The notes: generated by a model from the letters alone, not told the origin. 64,000 bases of DNA from Ignelater luminosus (GCA_011009095.1 VTPC01004338.1:92986-156985); one strand, 5' to 3'. Positions 34,879 through 47,904 are shown, counted from the stretch's first letter. Made by a program: numbers and translations.

Positions 34879-37431
34879 CAATTAAAGCTGTGTTAATTAG
34901 GATCACTTACGCTATCAAAGGACTAAAACCTTTTTGAGAAAACTCGCTGTAGGATAACTGTTGGACATTAGGCTATTTAGATGCTTCTATGAAGAGGGAT
35001 TTCTCATTCTCCACTCACCTAGCTCAAATGGTCGGCAAGGCAAGCAAGACTGATTAATACAGTTCTCAATAGAGAATGAAATCGAGCCATCTTTCAAAAA
35101 AAGTTGTAACTGCTCCAGTTATCACAATATTTAAGCAGACTAGACTAATCACTTGTATTCAGTGCAGTTAGCTGCTTTAGTTCAGGTTAGTGTTCAAGTG
35201 AAGATACTCTAGTGTTATAGAATTAAAGCATTGATGAGTGAAAGCTGCAGTTGCATTATTTTTTCTTTCTCAAAATAAGATTTTGAAAAAGTTATTCGTA
35301 TCAAAATCGAGCTCAGAGAATGGGTGTTTTAAATAAATTATAAATAAATCAATTGGAAAAACCAATTTTCTAATAAAAATTTAATCTCATATCTAATTGA
35401 ACCAGAAATGAGAAAAGCATTATGTCAAACAGTTTAAAATTGCATAGGACTTGGGGGTAATACGTCTAAATAAATCAGTAAAGAATAACTGAGAATGTTG
35501 AGCTCCAAAAAATTACAGCGTTTCATAATTATCCGAAAAAAGGTTACATTCTTTTGGCTTCTGTTTTAATAACACAACCTGTTAATTTGCTGCAAAAATG
35601 CTTTTATAAGAATGTGATCCTAGGCGTTTTGTTACATGTTACAGTGGTAGCAAAAGAACTAGTTCCAATAGAAACTAAGCATGGTCTAGAGGCCTGCACG
35701 CATAGTCAAACCCGCACAAGAGCCCGGACGCTTACAAGATCTCAGAAATCTTCATAGATTTAGAGACAGATTAAAGACCATGCGAAAAGTTGCTGATTTC
35801 TACAAACTTACTTTTTTTAAGAACTCAGAAGAATTAAATATTCAGAAAAATTGAAGAGTCTGCCGAAACGTAGAGGTTTGCAAGATTTCGAAGTAGCTCA
35901 GTATAAGGCAGAAATTTAGATAGTGACACTTTACAGTTTACTTTCCAAGACGATTCATACGATTCCAACCTGTGATTTTTAGACCATCATGACCATTGAT
36001 TCGTAGAGTATGTGATACAGCCAAATAAGGGTAGTTTCTGCAAGTAAAAGAGTTAAGTGAAAAAATGATTAACTTTCAAAAAATTGTACTTGTGTAAAAA
36101 ACATCTCTTTGAACAAATCAGCAAACACCTTTTCCGTTTTATTTTAGATTGTTGTTGCGAAAGCGCATACAAATCTGGGACGTGATTTTCTCCTTGTAAG
36201 TGCATCACTCGCGGAAGATGCTTTACAAAACTGCCTTCTCTGAGTCCGTACCTGAAATTACACTACTGAGACTTATAATAGTATCTGATACAAAAATCTG
36301 GTCAAAATTCAAGTTCAAGGATAAATCGAAATTCAAAGAATTAAAATCGGTACGAATACTGATCGAAACCTTATACCTTTAAAGTGTTCTAAAACCAAAG
36401 TTTGCTTGAGAAAAATCAAATTTGTTTTTGAAACTGTACAATTCTCCAGTGTCTTTATGCTTTTTGTTTTTGATTCTAAACAACCTAATAAGCCAAACGA
36501 GTAACTAACTCTAAAACCTACAGGGTGGTGTTGCATTTATTAGCTAGGATTTTGGACCACGTTTCCTTCATTCTGGATCTCAATAAATGAAGAAGTTATA
36601 GATTTCTTAGAAATGTAGCCTTGTGATCTTGGTCTAGAATATAAGTGACAAAAACGGAACGTGTTGCATCAAGATTTTATACATAGCAAGTTTTGGACAT
36701 TTCTACTCTTATAAAGAGGCAAATAGGTTTTGCTACATTTCTGTAAGTTTAATCTGACTTCGTTTGATTCGACTCAACTTGAACGACCGACGATAAGCTT
36801 GCATTTTTAGTAGACGATTTCCTTAGACTCATCGAAAAGAGAAAATTCGACGCATCTTGATCAGAGTGAATATGGTCGGCTTCTAGTTTTAATGATTTGT
36901 TGATAAATGAAATTTGAGTCTCAAGAGAGGATTAGTGGTTAGCTTCATTTATACTTCCAAAAGGTTTGCCTCTTTTTGTTGAGGTATACCATAGAGACAT
37001 TATGTCAAATACGTCATTAATTTTTTTTTCTTTCATTAATTTTGTATTTTTCAGTAAGATAGGTAAAGTTTCACAAATATACAAGTCTTATAAAGCTAAT
37101 AATCGTTAGAAAATCTTTTTCCATTACAAATGACTGCTCTCTTTGGTCCAGCCATTCTTTGACACATTTTGTTTTGTTAGTAAATATAAGTCAGCAATTT
37201 TCAATCCTCTGTGTATTGCAAACAGAGAACAGTCATGAAATTTCCAGTGCCAAAAGAACTAATACCATGAAAAGTTAATGTTCTACAAGAGACATAATGT
37301 TTGTACTTTTACTATGACATTAATTTGATAACAAAAGGACAATAATAGTCAATAAATACTTACAGCATGCACTGCTTGTTTCCACGTAGAAAACTTTAGC
37401 TGAATCGTCATCGTCCTATGCCTCAATAAAT
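34879..37431. other. Non-coding DNA, nothing recognised
   Basis: AT-rich without recognised genes or repeats; open frames at 35554-35757 and 36200-36382 have no motif. The last bases before 37436 may belong to the R2-like LINE interrupted by the LTR, but no RT residues could be read there. Confidence 0.45.
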
Positions 37432-37435
37432 ATAT

Positions 37436-37802
37436 TGTTACGTTTTGACAAAACGTGTATTTATTTTTAATATTTATTTTTACTTAGTTTATTACAATTT
37501 ATTTCCAGTATTTATTTACACTAACTTATTTATTTATTTATGTACAGAATTACCTATTTATCACTAATCACATTTATTTCGTTCGTAACTACACGCGGTT
37601 ACTTACTGTAGAACCCTGACTCTATGCTACCGCTTATATACGTTTCCTCGTTCCTCTCGATGTGTCTAAAAGGCTCGCGCCTTTTCTCGCACATTCGACG
37701 GTTAGAAACTCTGGGCAGTGCGAGATCTTCCCGGCACATTCGACCAGCAACACCGAGACTGTTCGACACCTCTCTACTATGTTTGAGGGATGACTCGTTA
37801 CA
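37436..37802. mobile_element. Solo LTR (367 bp), 4-bp target duplication
   Basis: The segment starts TGTTACG and ends CGTTACA, a near-perfect inverted terminal repeat with TG...CA ends. The 4 bases before it (37432-37435) and after it (37803-37806) are both ATAT, a typical target duplication. The left half is T- and A-rich and the right half, from about 37590, is GC-richer with a TATATA box near 37640. No primer-binding site or internal region flanks either end, so it is a solo LTR left by LTR-LTR recombination, probably of a Ty3/gypsy-type element. Frame 37624-37812 is a chance frame inside it. Confidence 0.65.
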
Positions 37803-37806
37803 ATAT

Positions 37807-38815
37807 TGTTGATTAATATGATGAAAAATAATGAAACTCAGACAGAAGATGGTAACATCATAACCAAAATGTTAAGCATGAAGAAAGGAGTTGCACATTG
37901 CACAAGGACTTCTACTTTTGCCTATAATCTTTAATATGTGCTTTGATTTTCTATTAAAAGAATTCTCTGCAATTGAGAATGCAAATGAATTTGGATTTCA
38001 ACTAGTTTCTGAGTTAAAGCCCACCACGGCATTAACTTTCGCAGATGACATCGTGATTGTTGGAAAGTCAAAAGTAAGTGCAACACACCTGGTGAATTTG
38101 CTAATTTCGTTATTGTCAAAAATTGATATAAAAGTAAATTCGAGTAAAAATCAGTGTATTAACATTAATAATAGAAAACTAATACAAACATTAACATTAT
38201 TTGGAAAACAAGAGTACATTCAATCTATTACAAAACGTGAAACCATAAAATACCTTGGAGGTAATTAATTGAGACAATAACAAAATTATTCATGATGTAT
38301 CCAAAAATTTAAATAACCTGGCTGAATCCCCACTCCTCCAGCCTGACAGGACAATTAGATTGCCTTCATGAATTTAAATGTTTCAATATGCTACGTTACA
38401 CAAAATTCCCAGCTGTTTGTTAAATGATATTGACAGATTCTTCAGGTCTACTGTTAAAGAAATCCTTACATTAAACTAAATTTAATAGTAAAGGAAAAGG
38501 CGTGATTCTGTTTAAAGGGTATCCCAAAAGTAATCGTTGAGTGATAAACAAAGAAGGGATGGATTACATTATTGAAAATAAACTGCAGCATGAAACCTTA
38601 TCCCACGTACTAGACTACTGTCCCAAAGGTCAGCTTCTTAGAATAAATAGACACAATGAGATATGCTCCTTAATTGTGGAATCCCTAAAATCGATGGCGA
38701 TTACGATACATTGTATATCAAACGCAGACTTTAATCGTAGGACTAGCGTCGTAATTCTTGACAAGCAAAACGACTCAGGTATTATATTAGATCCAACAAT
38801 TCGCAACTAAAAGAG
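37807..38815 (+). pseudogene. R2-like non-LTR retrotransposon fragment (RT to C-terminus)
   Basis: Immediately after the LTR target duplication the plus strand reads NNETQTEDGNIITKMLSMKKGV. Then, after a frameshift, come QGLLLLPIIFN and the intact catalytic motif LTFADDIVIVG, followed by IKVNSSKNQCI and IKYLGGN (frame 37891-38268). SPLLQPDRTIRLPS of the thumb region lies in broken frames near 38330. A 3' frame (38541-38810) carries HETLSHVLDYCP and INRHNEIC, the degenerate zinc-knuckle region before the R2 endonuclease. R2 elements normally sit in 28S rDNA; no rDNA is adjacent here. The 5' part is missing. Confidence 0.65.
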
Positions 38816-41139
38816 ATTGATAAAGAAGAACAACAGATCTATGAACCGTGCATAATTACCTATCAAAAATCAAACTGGAGTTTCAATTATTTAAATTGAT
38901 CTAATTTTTGAAAAGCTTCTTTGATTCCGAGCAACTGAAATACCGAGCAAAAAGTAGATGTGGATAATCTCTTTACTAAGCAAAGAAATATTTTGTCAAA
39001 AGAAACGTTCGTGTCCTGTTATGTAACTTGACAAGATTCTCCATTTTTTTCATTTCTGTTTAAGTAACTGTCAGATTCCACATCTTTGGCAGCAAATTTT
39101 CCATTTATCAAAAACTAAATAGAAATAGGAATGTCTTTTTCAAGAGGCCTAATTTGTAATTTAAGTTGCAATTAAGTATCAGGGTTTCAGGAAATCAAGC
39201 CTTTAGTAATTTAGTTTGAAGTTTGAAGTTTCTTTTCTACTCTGGTATATTTCTGAATGCTTATGGATTAAAGAATAATCGCTCGCTCAGATAAGACAAT
39301 TTAGATTTCTTTAGTATCTGCAACTTCCTAATATCTGCGATATACAGTGTCAGTAGATAGGACCACCTTTATACCAATGCAAAGATACGAGAATTAGAAA
39401 AGCTCATTCCTAAAGAGATTTATTTTTTTTAAGTTATGTTGATTGTGCACGTAACATTTAATAATCTCTCAATTTCATGAATTAATACTAATTCCTTATA
39501 ACCTTCTTGAGCTTTTGAAATCAGAAAGAAGCTACAAATGATGAAATTCTAACTAAAATCAGAAAAATGTCAAGAATATTCTCTACGTGATTTCAGATTT
39601 AAATTTAAAAATTTAGACATTTTGATCTAAATTCTTCTTCTTATGTTAATGTAGTCATCCAATTTGCAGATTTTTCCTTTTGTTTTGATTTTTATATCTT
39701 CTACAGCAATCAAGATTTTTGAAACTGAGGCTCAAAATGTTTTGAATTTTTATTGTGGCCAATCTCGATGTATAAGCGATTGAACCTTTCAGTCTGCTTC
39801 AATTGGAGATGATTTTCTTGATAAAACTGCATTCTATCTTTTGGATATATCAACATTGTTAACGTCATACTTGAAGTTGGTTTCGAACGAAAATGGCAAA
39901 ACTTGACCGAGAACTCTGCAAAGATATTTGATTCAATAGCTTTATGTGTACTTATAAAAAGCTCATTAGACTCAAACATAAAAGGAACTAGAACTAGAAA
40001 TCCAAGCTACCTTTGACGCATACCCAGCAATGACATGTATTGGTTCTAGCTTCTATCGGATTGAGAAATTCGATAAAGTCAACTTTCACGATTCAGTCTC
40101 TTCTAAAGTTAGTCAACAGTAAGCTTTACGTAGGTGCTAATAGAAACTGAATAACCAGAAACTTCAAGGAGAGCATATCCTTTTTTTTTAAAAAAAAAAA
40201 CAACAGAATTAATTCTAATTAAAACCCAGCCCAAACATCTTTTCCTAGTTTGAAACAAAATTAGTTTTCAGAACGTACTTTAAGTTTTAATGAAACTTAT
40301 CAGATGTTTATTATCATCAGTAATATTGTAATACCAATAGTTTTTAATTTCGTATTAATCAAAACGGTGTTTAGAAATTTAACTATTTTACACAAGATAA
40401 GATAAAAAAACTAATTAGCTAGTTTCGGCAAAAAACAAAACAGATCATCGAGCTTGCTTAAGCTCAAATCTCCCTTAAATTAATTTACAGAACAAAATAC
40501 CTAGTACTATAATTACCACACGTCTGACTGATTTGAATTTGCTGTACTTACGCGTAAACTCCTCCACATTTTCTTGACAATAACAGTCTCTGTTTATAAC
40601 ACAATCTCAACTTAAGCAAATTAATCAGTCCATTAACTACATTGATTGCTATCTTAAACTTAAATTAGCAATACAATAAGCGTAAACACAACGATATCAT
40701 CATTATATAGCGATAAATTAACAGTCTTTATTGTTTTAAAGTTATAAAAGAATTTATTCATGTCGAAAAATTAGTTTCCGTCATAGAAAATTGTAATTTT
40801 ATAATATTGCAGTACCGGGGACATCCAGAAAGTTACAAAACTTATAATTCGAAGAAGCAAGAAGCAATTGAATGCGTATTGGCATCTAAGCAAACAATAT
40901 TTACAGTCGGATCTCAAGGATATTTGAGCTTTAAATTGAAAATGTTGAAAGTTTATTCCAAGAGCTTTCACACCACCTTTCTTTTAGAAGTTGATATTAT
41001 AGTAAAAGAAAGAAACACGACAAATCGAACAATTGTTTGCTTTTTATGGTCTTTATTAAAAACTGCAAATTGTTGATTGATTTTGTACAAAATGGGCAAA
41101 GAGGGGCGAGCAGAAATGGAAGGAAAGAAACAATGTATG
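38816..41139. other. Non-coding DNA, nothing recognised
   Basis: AT-rich. A homopolymer palindrome of nine T then eleven A lies at 40181-40200. Frames at 39710-39979 (-) and 40807-41076 (+), each 89 codons, show no domain. Confidence 0.45.
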
Positions 41140-41500
41140 TATGAAAACACTTTGCAGGTAATAAAGGGGCATAACCAAGCATGCGAGTCATGCAAGTGTG
41201 TGCCCTATTTCGCTATAAAAGTCAACGAGTAATATAAAATTCTAATATAAACGGCCGGATACAATCTGAAAATACATCGTGACGTGGCCGGGTATGTAAT
41301 CGATGCGGTGGTAGTTTATGCAAAGTGGAGTACGGAGCAGGACCCAGGTTGACTTTCAAAGGCAATTTATAAAACTTGATAACATAAAACATTGTAAAAG
41401 TTTCCTCAATCATGCTGAGTAAGCGACGTAGTTGCGGTAGCGTCCGTTAAATTCACCAGAGAATTCCGCAGTTAGCACTATTACAATTCGCTGTTATTTT
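41140..41500. promoter_or_regulatory. Moderately GC-elevated block
   Basis: Slightly GC-richer than its flanks, with a TATAAAAG at 41213 but no initiator at the right distance. Overlapping short frames on both strands have no domain. Nothing firm can be assigned. Confidence 0.2.
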
Positions 41501-44059
41501 CATGCTTATCACGCACCACTCGGTAAATTGCTTCATTTATAAATAAAATTTTAATACGAACATTTTTGGTTTTAACATTTCTTTTTTTCCCTATTAGTCC
41601 TAATTTAGGTATACCATTTGGAGGATTAAATTCGTTTGAAAGATAATGGGAATAAACAGTTTAATATGAACGTATATTTTGGGCGGGCTCTCGTTTCCAT
41701 TTTGGCGGTGTATTTCGTGATCGTTTGATCGTTAATTTTAACGGATTATGTAGGTACCTACAATAAAAGGGGTATTTTAAAATTTTGCCCATGCCATGTA
41801 TTCTAATTATCTCAATATTAACAAGATAATTTAAAAATCCAGTATCTACTAGGTTTTTGGAAAAGTTGTATATTACCACTACCGTCTTTCAATTTATAGT
41901 AAGTGCCTAATTGGTAATTACATCTTACAAACACAATCAACGCTGAAGAGATCTTAATAGATATCTAATGTGATATACCAAGACATATCTACTAAAATTT
42001 AAAACTGAAAGGTTAACGTGATCCTAAGATTTCTTCTTTCATTAGTGACCCTGTTGTGGAAAATCCAACTCTTTCACTTTAATTTGTCGTATATAAATAC
42101 GACGAGTTTTGTACTTATTGAGTTACAAAATCTTATCCCCAATTATCAAATTTTATCTTATTAAATATCTTTCTCTGCCCATTCTGCTTAAATTTGATTT
42201 TTGTCAAATCTGCATTTATGCAATTATCTTTTGGGAATTAAAATAAAAGCTGTGACTCCTCGACGAATTTTACTGTATTATTCATCCGGTACACGGACAA
42301 ATTTATTCGTCCGGTAAACGGACGTACAGGTCTAGGTACTTTTTTATGCTTTTTCTGATAGTCTTTGCTATGTGGGTATCAGTCTTCTGCCTGTCTTAGA
42401 TTTAAGACAGTCTGTTATCATTAATCTTGCTTGTTTTTTCACATTAATTAAAATGTACATAGCTATTAATTTTGGCAAATATTGTCTGTATAACAAAGTT
42501 TTTTATTTTCTGTCCACGAGTAATTATTCAGCTTTGCTAATTATTCAGAATTTCTTAAAACCAGCAAACATTTGTCGCAGTACTTCAAAATTACTTGAAC
42601 TAATTGGAAGTTATAATTTCTGTTTAGTTTACAACACTAGATGTAAATACGCAAAAGCTTCAGACGGTTCCACTTAGTAGATTATTACTGTATTTTATAA
42701 CTTAGCTACTGTGTTTTAGAACCAGGTATATTATTTCACTTTCACTTACCATAAAAATTTTTCTTCTCTTAAGACAGTCCATGATTGCAGAAACGTTTGC
42801 GAATATTTTGGTCATTGCAAAATAAAGAGATGAAGATCTGCTGAATCGCACCTTTATTATATTTATTATAACAGGAAACGTTCCATAGCGATAGAAGTTT
42901 TCGTTCCGGAGATGTTAAACAAAACGCTCTGTTTCTAATTCTAACGGTGTGAGCTAAATTTCCATTTTATAAATGTCACATAACGACTATGTTTTATTTT
43001 CGATTGGCCAATTTTTCACTACAGTGTCTGAACCATAACTTTTTTTAGTGCAGGTGTCAGATTTCATCCTCTTAGGCCTTATGGTTCTCATGCCATTTGT
43101 TTCTTTGTGTAGCTTTTGATCCCCCTTATGTAGATACCTAAAATTAAAAAATTCTTTGTTGTATATGGATGCACTGCAGAACTGAGTACACCAAATGGCC
43201 CGGCGTTTCGATATCTCTTAAAAACCTCCACCTCACTTACAGGACGCACGTTCATGGTATCAAATTTAACTCTGGCCAACTAAAAACAATGATACAGCAC
43301 GTTATTCGCGACTTAAGCTCTATACAATCTTCCTAACATGTTCTCCCTTTTTTCTGGCAAGAAGGAGAATTGCGATTCAAGATCATGATTTACTGTGATC
43401 ATATAGTATATGTCATTCAGATATTCTCCAAAGATCATCCAAATCCTCCTGGTAGTTTTCGAAATCTAAAAATCGGTTAGGACTAAAGAAAGGTTACTTT
43501 CTGCTCTGTGGTGCGTTAATTCTCTAGATCTAAGTGATACGAAATAAAAAGATTACCTACTACAGATTAATCCTTACTTTTATTATTATGTCTGTAGAAC
43601 TATAAGGAAGAAAAAAGGATGATAGATAGTTTTTCTTCCCCCAAATTTGTAAATATGATCATGGTAGGATTTTATTTGTATTTCTGATAGAGAACGAGTA
43701 TAGCCCCGCACAAAGCGGTACGTCTAGAAGTAACTAACTCCAGCCAAGAAATTTGAAGTAGTTTGAAAAATCTGTCCGACATTTTTGATTAAACTCAAAA
43801 ATCTTACTAAAACCTGTAATTATTATATAGAATTATTTGTTGGACAAAACAGACAAACTATAAACAGACATAAATGCATTTACTATCTAGACTATACTTT
43901 GCAGATAATGACACTTTTCACATCAGATCAACAGGGTTTGAGCTAGTGCAGAATGTTCTATGCTTCTAAACACCTGTCTACTCCATAAGAGTTTTAGTGT
44001 GACATGGTGAGGCCGCAGACTGTTGAGCGGTGACACAGCGGAGCTGCAGCAACTTAATT
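41501..44059. other. Non-coding DNA with a short repeat
   Basis: No gene recognised. At 42281-42324 a TTCATCCGGTACACGGAC unit is followed by the related TTCGTCCGGTAAACGGAC. The second forms a perfect CGTCCG/CGGACG stem with a 5-nt loop. A 101-codon frame at 42372-42677 has no domain. Confidence 0.45.
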
Positions 44060-44092
44060 AAGTTATAAATAGTGAACTAGAAGGAGGTAGTA

Positions 44093-44620
44093 ATGGAAAT
44101 AGAGAAATTGAAAACTAAAATTATAGTTCTTACAGAAACTAAAAAACAAGAAACAAGTGAAGAAATACTGGATAATTATTACCATATATGGAATAGGGTA
44201 CCAAATCATCAACAGGCAAAGAGTGGAGTATCCATATTGGTCAGAGAAAAATGGAAAAATACATAACCTCATTTGAAAAAATAAACAAAAGAATAATCAG
44301 AGTAGACATAAACTTATTTGGACAACTAACGGTATGTTTAGGAATATATGCCATGAATGGCAATGCACCTCATGATGAAAAAGATACATTTTTAAATACA
44401 CTCATCGATATCACGGAAACGATCCCCAACAGCAAAGAATTAATCATTATAGGGGATTTCAATAGTCCGGTGGGAAGGGCAGATGAAGACGTTGTGGGAA
44501 GATTCAGAAAGGATACCGTTAACGACAATGGAAAAAGACTTATTGAATCCTGCAAAGAACATGAATGTATAATAACAAACAAACATATTTCAACGCAAAG
44601 ATATACATAAATTTGCCTGG
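44093..44620 (+). pseudogene. AP-type endonuclease domain of the RTE-like LINE
   Basis: From MEIEKLKTKIIVLTETKK the frame continues, after a shift near 44250, with SGVSILVREKWKNTITSFEK. It then gives GIYAMNGNAPHDEKDTFLNT and LIIIGDFNSPVGR, the conserved GDFN of exonuclease-endonuclease-phosphatase folds, and DNGKRLIESC. The HKFAW/D segment expected after the ISTQ residues appears in another frame. The catalytic Glu (LTETK) and GDFN residues are present, but shifts separate them. The GDFN block sits in an open frame at 44251-44610. Confidence 0.7.
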
Positions 44621-45399
44621 ATAGATCCAGAAGTCAATAATTGACCTCTTTAGAATGAAAAAACTAAGTGACTAAACTAAAAGACGTAAGAGTATACTGA
44701 CAACCTGAATACGCTAGCAACCATTATATGCTGATAGGCCACCTAATATATAACAATACAAAAAGAAGAAAACTTTCTAGAGATGCAGTAGATTTAAAAA
44801 CGGAAGACGTGCAAAATATTACATTTAAAACAGATTTATTACAAAAATATAGTGCAATGATCCTCTATCAAAACAAGATAAAAAATAAACTTGATACAGA
44901 AAATAATGGTTCTTCGGAAGAAATATGCAATGAATTGTAGACGACTATCACAGAATCAGCAAAGGAAGCTCTAGGAACAAATAATAAACGATCTATATAT
45001 TGAACAGTTTTCGGAGGAACTAGAAGAGTTAATTAAAGAAGAGCAAAAAACATATATGAAGTGGTTAGCCAATAAAACAACAAAGTTACGAGAAAATTAT
45101 GTGTACCTTAGAAGACAAATTAAAGATAAAGTGAAAGAAGACAAAGAAAAATTTTGGCGTGGACTTTGCATCGACATAGATAATACCATAGCGTACAATA
45201 GTTCAGCAATGGCATGGAGAACAATAAACAAAATTATAAAGAACAACAATACAAGAGGACTTATATAAACAATAACATCAAAACCTTGGATAAAACATTA
45301 CTCTGCTCTTCTACAAGAACACAGAGAAGAGTATCAACAGGATGAAGACAAAGATCAAGCAACACAATTACAGAAGAAGATATATATATACACAAGGTC

Positions 45400-46250
45400 C
45401 TTAAAAAGCCAAAAATAACAAAGCCCCAGGACCAGTCAATATACCTATGGAACTTTTTAAATATGAAAGAGATACAGTCAGAAAAGAATTTTTAATAAAA
45501 TTGAAGAAGGCGAAAACATTCTTCGAAAATAGAAAGAATCATATATTAGGTCTATACATAAAAAGCAGATAAACGACTCTGCATGAACTACAGAGGAATC
45601 ACGGTTATCCCATCCATACCTAAATTGTTCTCCAGCGTCTTGAAATCTAGAATGGGAAAAGAAATTTATCCCAGCAAAGAACAAAGTGGTTTTAGACAGG
45701 AAAGATCTTGCTTGGACAATAAGGCAAATAATAAAAAAAACAAATAAATCTGACGTTCATAGATCTGGAGAAGACATATGACAGCGTACCTAGAGCTAAA
45801 ATATGGCAAGCTATGAAAAGAGTGAACGTACGGGAAAATGGATTAACCTGGTTAAAAGAACTTATGAAGATAATCAATCTAAAATTAAGATAGGAAACAA
45901 AGTCACAATAGATATAGCAATAATAAAAGGACTAAAGCAAGACTGCAGTCTGTCTTCTTTATAATTTAATATTTACATTGAACAAGCTCTAGAAACTTGG
46001 TACCGGAAATGCTCTAGTATTCGAATACAAATAGACCATAGTATCAGTCGCTCTCTTCTGTTAGCCGACGCGACGATCAGATTATATGTATATGGGGTAT
46101 ATGTTGAGAAAACTCAAAGAAGAATTCAAAAAATGGGACCTAAAAATAAATTTTAAAAAGCGGAATACGTGTGCGTGGGAAGACCTACACTAAATTTAAG
46201 AGTTGACGACCAAAACATCAAAACCTACAAAAATTTTAAATATCTAGGTA
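45400..46250 (+). pseudogene. Reverse transcriptase domain of the RTE-like LINE
   Basis: Broken frames give NKAPGPVNIPMELFKY (about 45420), NYRGITVIPSIPKLFSS (about 45590) and EQSGFRQERS (about 45680). These are followed by FIDLEKTYDSVPRAKIW (about 45760), GLKQDCSL (about 45930) and KNFKYLGTTISSTG (about 46230). The catalytic motif near 46060 reads LLADAT, where active RTs have F/L-ADD, so the second aspartate is lost. The order and spacing are those of the fingers-palm of RTE-class RTs. Confidence 0.7.
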
Positions 46251-46323
46251 CGACTATAAGTTCTACGGGCAAAATATATTTCAACATGAATCAATATAGG
46301 GAAAATAACGACAAAGTCACTGC

Positions 46324-46757
46324 ATGACCTGCTACGGAACGAAGATATTAGCCAAAATACAAAAACAACATCTGTTGATTGAAAACATTGTCCTGTACCG
46401 AGCAGAAATGTGGCCTATTAGTAAATCAACCAGAGATAAAACCAGAACAGTAGAATTGGACTTTATGAGAAGATGTATAAAGGCCACCAGAATGGATAAA
46501 CTAAAAACAGAACAGATTTGGCGGAGAATGGAAATAACCCACGCTGTCACAAAAGCTCTAGAAGTCAAGCCCTCCAATGGTAGGGTCATGTTGAACGAAT
46601 TCCAAGGAGAGATGGCTAAAACGAGTACTAAAATAGCACCCGGCGGAGGAAAGAAGTGGAGGTCGACCAACATTAAGTTGGGAAACATATAGAAAATACT
46701 AGGATGGAAAAAGATTTCCAAGACGAAGACTGAAAGCCGGAGAAGAAGAAGAAGATA
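46324..46757 (+). pseudogene. C-terminal domain of the RTE-like LINE
   Basis: A 122-codon open frame (46324-46692) carries GTKILAKIQ, LYRAEMWPIS, ELDFMRRCIKATRMDKL and IWRRMEI. This matches the C-terminal region of insect RTE-type ORFs, which usually reads WxxxxxxxxxLxAxEMxFLRRxxxxxRxDxxxNExIRxxM. After a shift, GRPTLSWETYRK (about 46665) and a Glu/Lys-rich tail end the ORF at 46757. Confidence 0.65.
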
Positions 46758-47900
46758 GTGAACCGAAAATTGTTCAGAATTGTTCAAGAACTGGTATTAC
46801 CGTTTGGAGTAACTCAAACAACATCTTTTCTACTCTGTTGTCTTTCTATATCAGGCCTCTGGATATCTATAGTCTATAGTCTTGATCATTATTGCTTAAT
46901 TTGAAACCAGCTCATTAGAACTGACAATTTAAAGTGTACATAATACCTCTAGATTAACTTCCTAACATTTTATGAGTAAATATCCTGCTTACTCAAAAAT
47001 CTATGCAGTTTTGTTGTAAGACTACAGCAGCTTGAGATTCCGATGCAAAACTAATTTCTCATAGACCTTTATCCGGTCTTCTAGAAATGTTAGAATATGA
47101 GGAAAGCTGGCTGACGCATTGTGTTTCGTGTTAAAAGGATTTGTAAAGCTTAACAGTAATTTTCAATTTTTTTTGAAGTTGAATATGGATTGGGAATTCG
47201 TCTCTTTGGTAAATAGGGCTGTCCTCTCTTTAAGCAGATTTGCACCTTTATGCTGCCGAGTCTTGTTTGGTACTTGTCAGAAAACTTTTCATGCCTTCTC
47301 AAGTTAACAATTTTTTAATTGACTTCATCAAATGATGCTAGCTTATATTTAAAAATCACTTTAATCTAAGCTGTGATTTTTGTTAACAAAATAGTTTCTG
47401 AGACTACAAGATCTTAAACTGCGCTAATCGTTTTAAGTTCAAGTTTGAAATAAATCTACAACATCCGTCTCTATATCTGTTTACAATTAAACGAATGCTA
47501 TAAGCAAATTTTCATTGTCGATCCTTATTCAGTCTATAGATTCTTGCTCTTCGTAACTCTAATGTAGCACAAGAAGTATAATAATACCGTGTCTGACTTT
47601 TAAAAATACTACAAAGACTTTGCAATAATTTGTTTTGTGTGACGTTCTCAACAGACTTTAAATCTGAATAAACTTTTATTGATTGAAATTTAAATTACTT
47701 CCTTTAACTGTCTGAATAATAAACATATTATAGTATTAAAGAAAAACTGAAAAAACAAAAATCTTTTTGTGATTCTTGAATGACAGAACTCATTAAGAAA
47801 ATATCAATTAACACAATAGGTCGTAGTACAATATTCAGTAATAAAAAGCAAAGATGCAAGTTCACTATTGAGCAATGACATAAAAATGTCTGAAATATCC
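46758..47900. other. Non-coding DNA, nothing recognised
   Basis: AT-rich. The 62-codon frame at 47119-47307 has no motif. Confidence 0.5.
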
Positions 47901-47904
47901 TTTA

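Larger units (their letters stand above)
44060..46757 (+). mobile_element. RTE-like LINE, nearly full length, inactive
   Basis: A 2.7-kb element with domains in the order expected for a single-ORF RTE-type LINE. The endonuclease is at 44093-44620, a linker at about 44730-45270, reverse transcriptase at about 45400-46260, and the C-terminal domain at 46324-46757 ending in a GAA-rich tail. At least ten stops or frameshifts break it. The endonuclease type (often annotated in insects as craniofacial development protein 2-like) supports the family call, but I could not place it in a named clade with certainty. Target duplications were not found. Confidence 0.75.

Noticed and set aside
37624-37812. 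62-codon plus-strand open frame
   Set aside because: Lies inside the solo LTR and runs across its end; no protein motif.
41213-41240. TATAAAAG as a promoter
   Set aside because: No initiator 28-31 bp downstream and no coding or splice context.
46332-46787. 151-codon minus-strand open frame with hydrophobic stretches
   Set aside because: Antisense of the RTE-like LINE C-terminal domain; the minus-strand reading has no motif.
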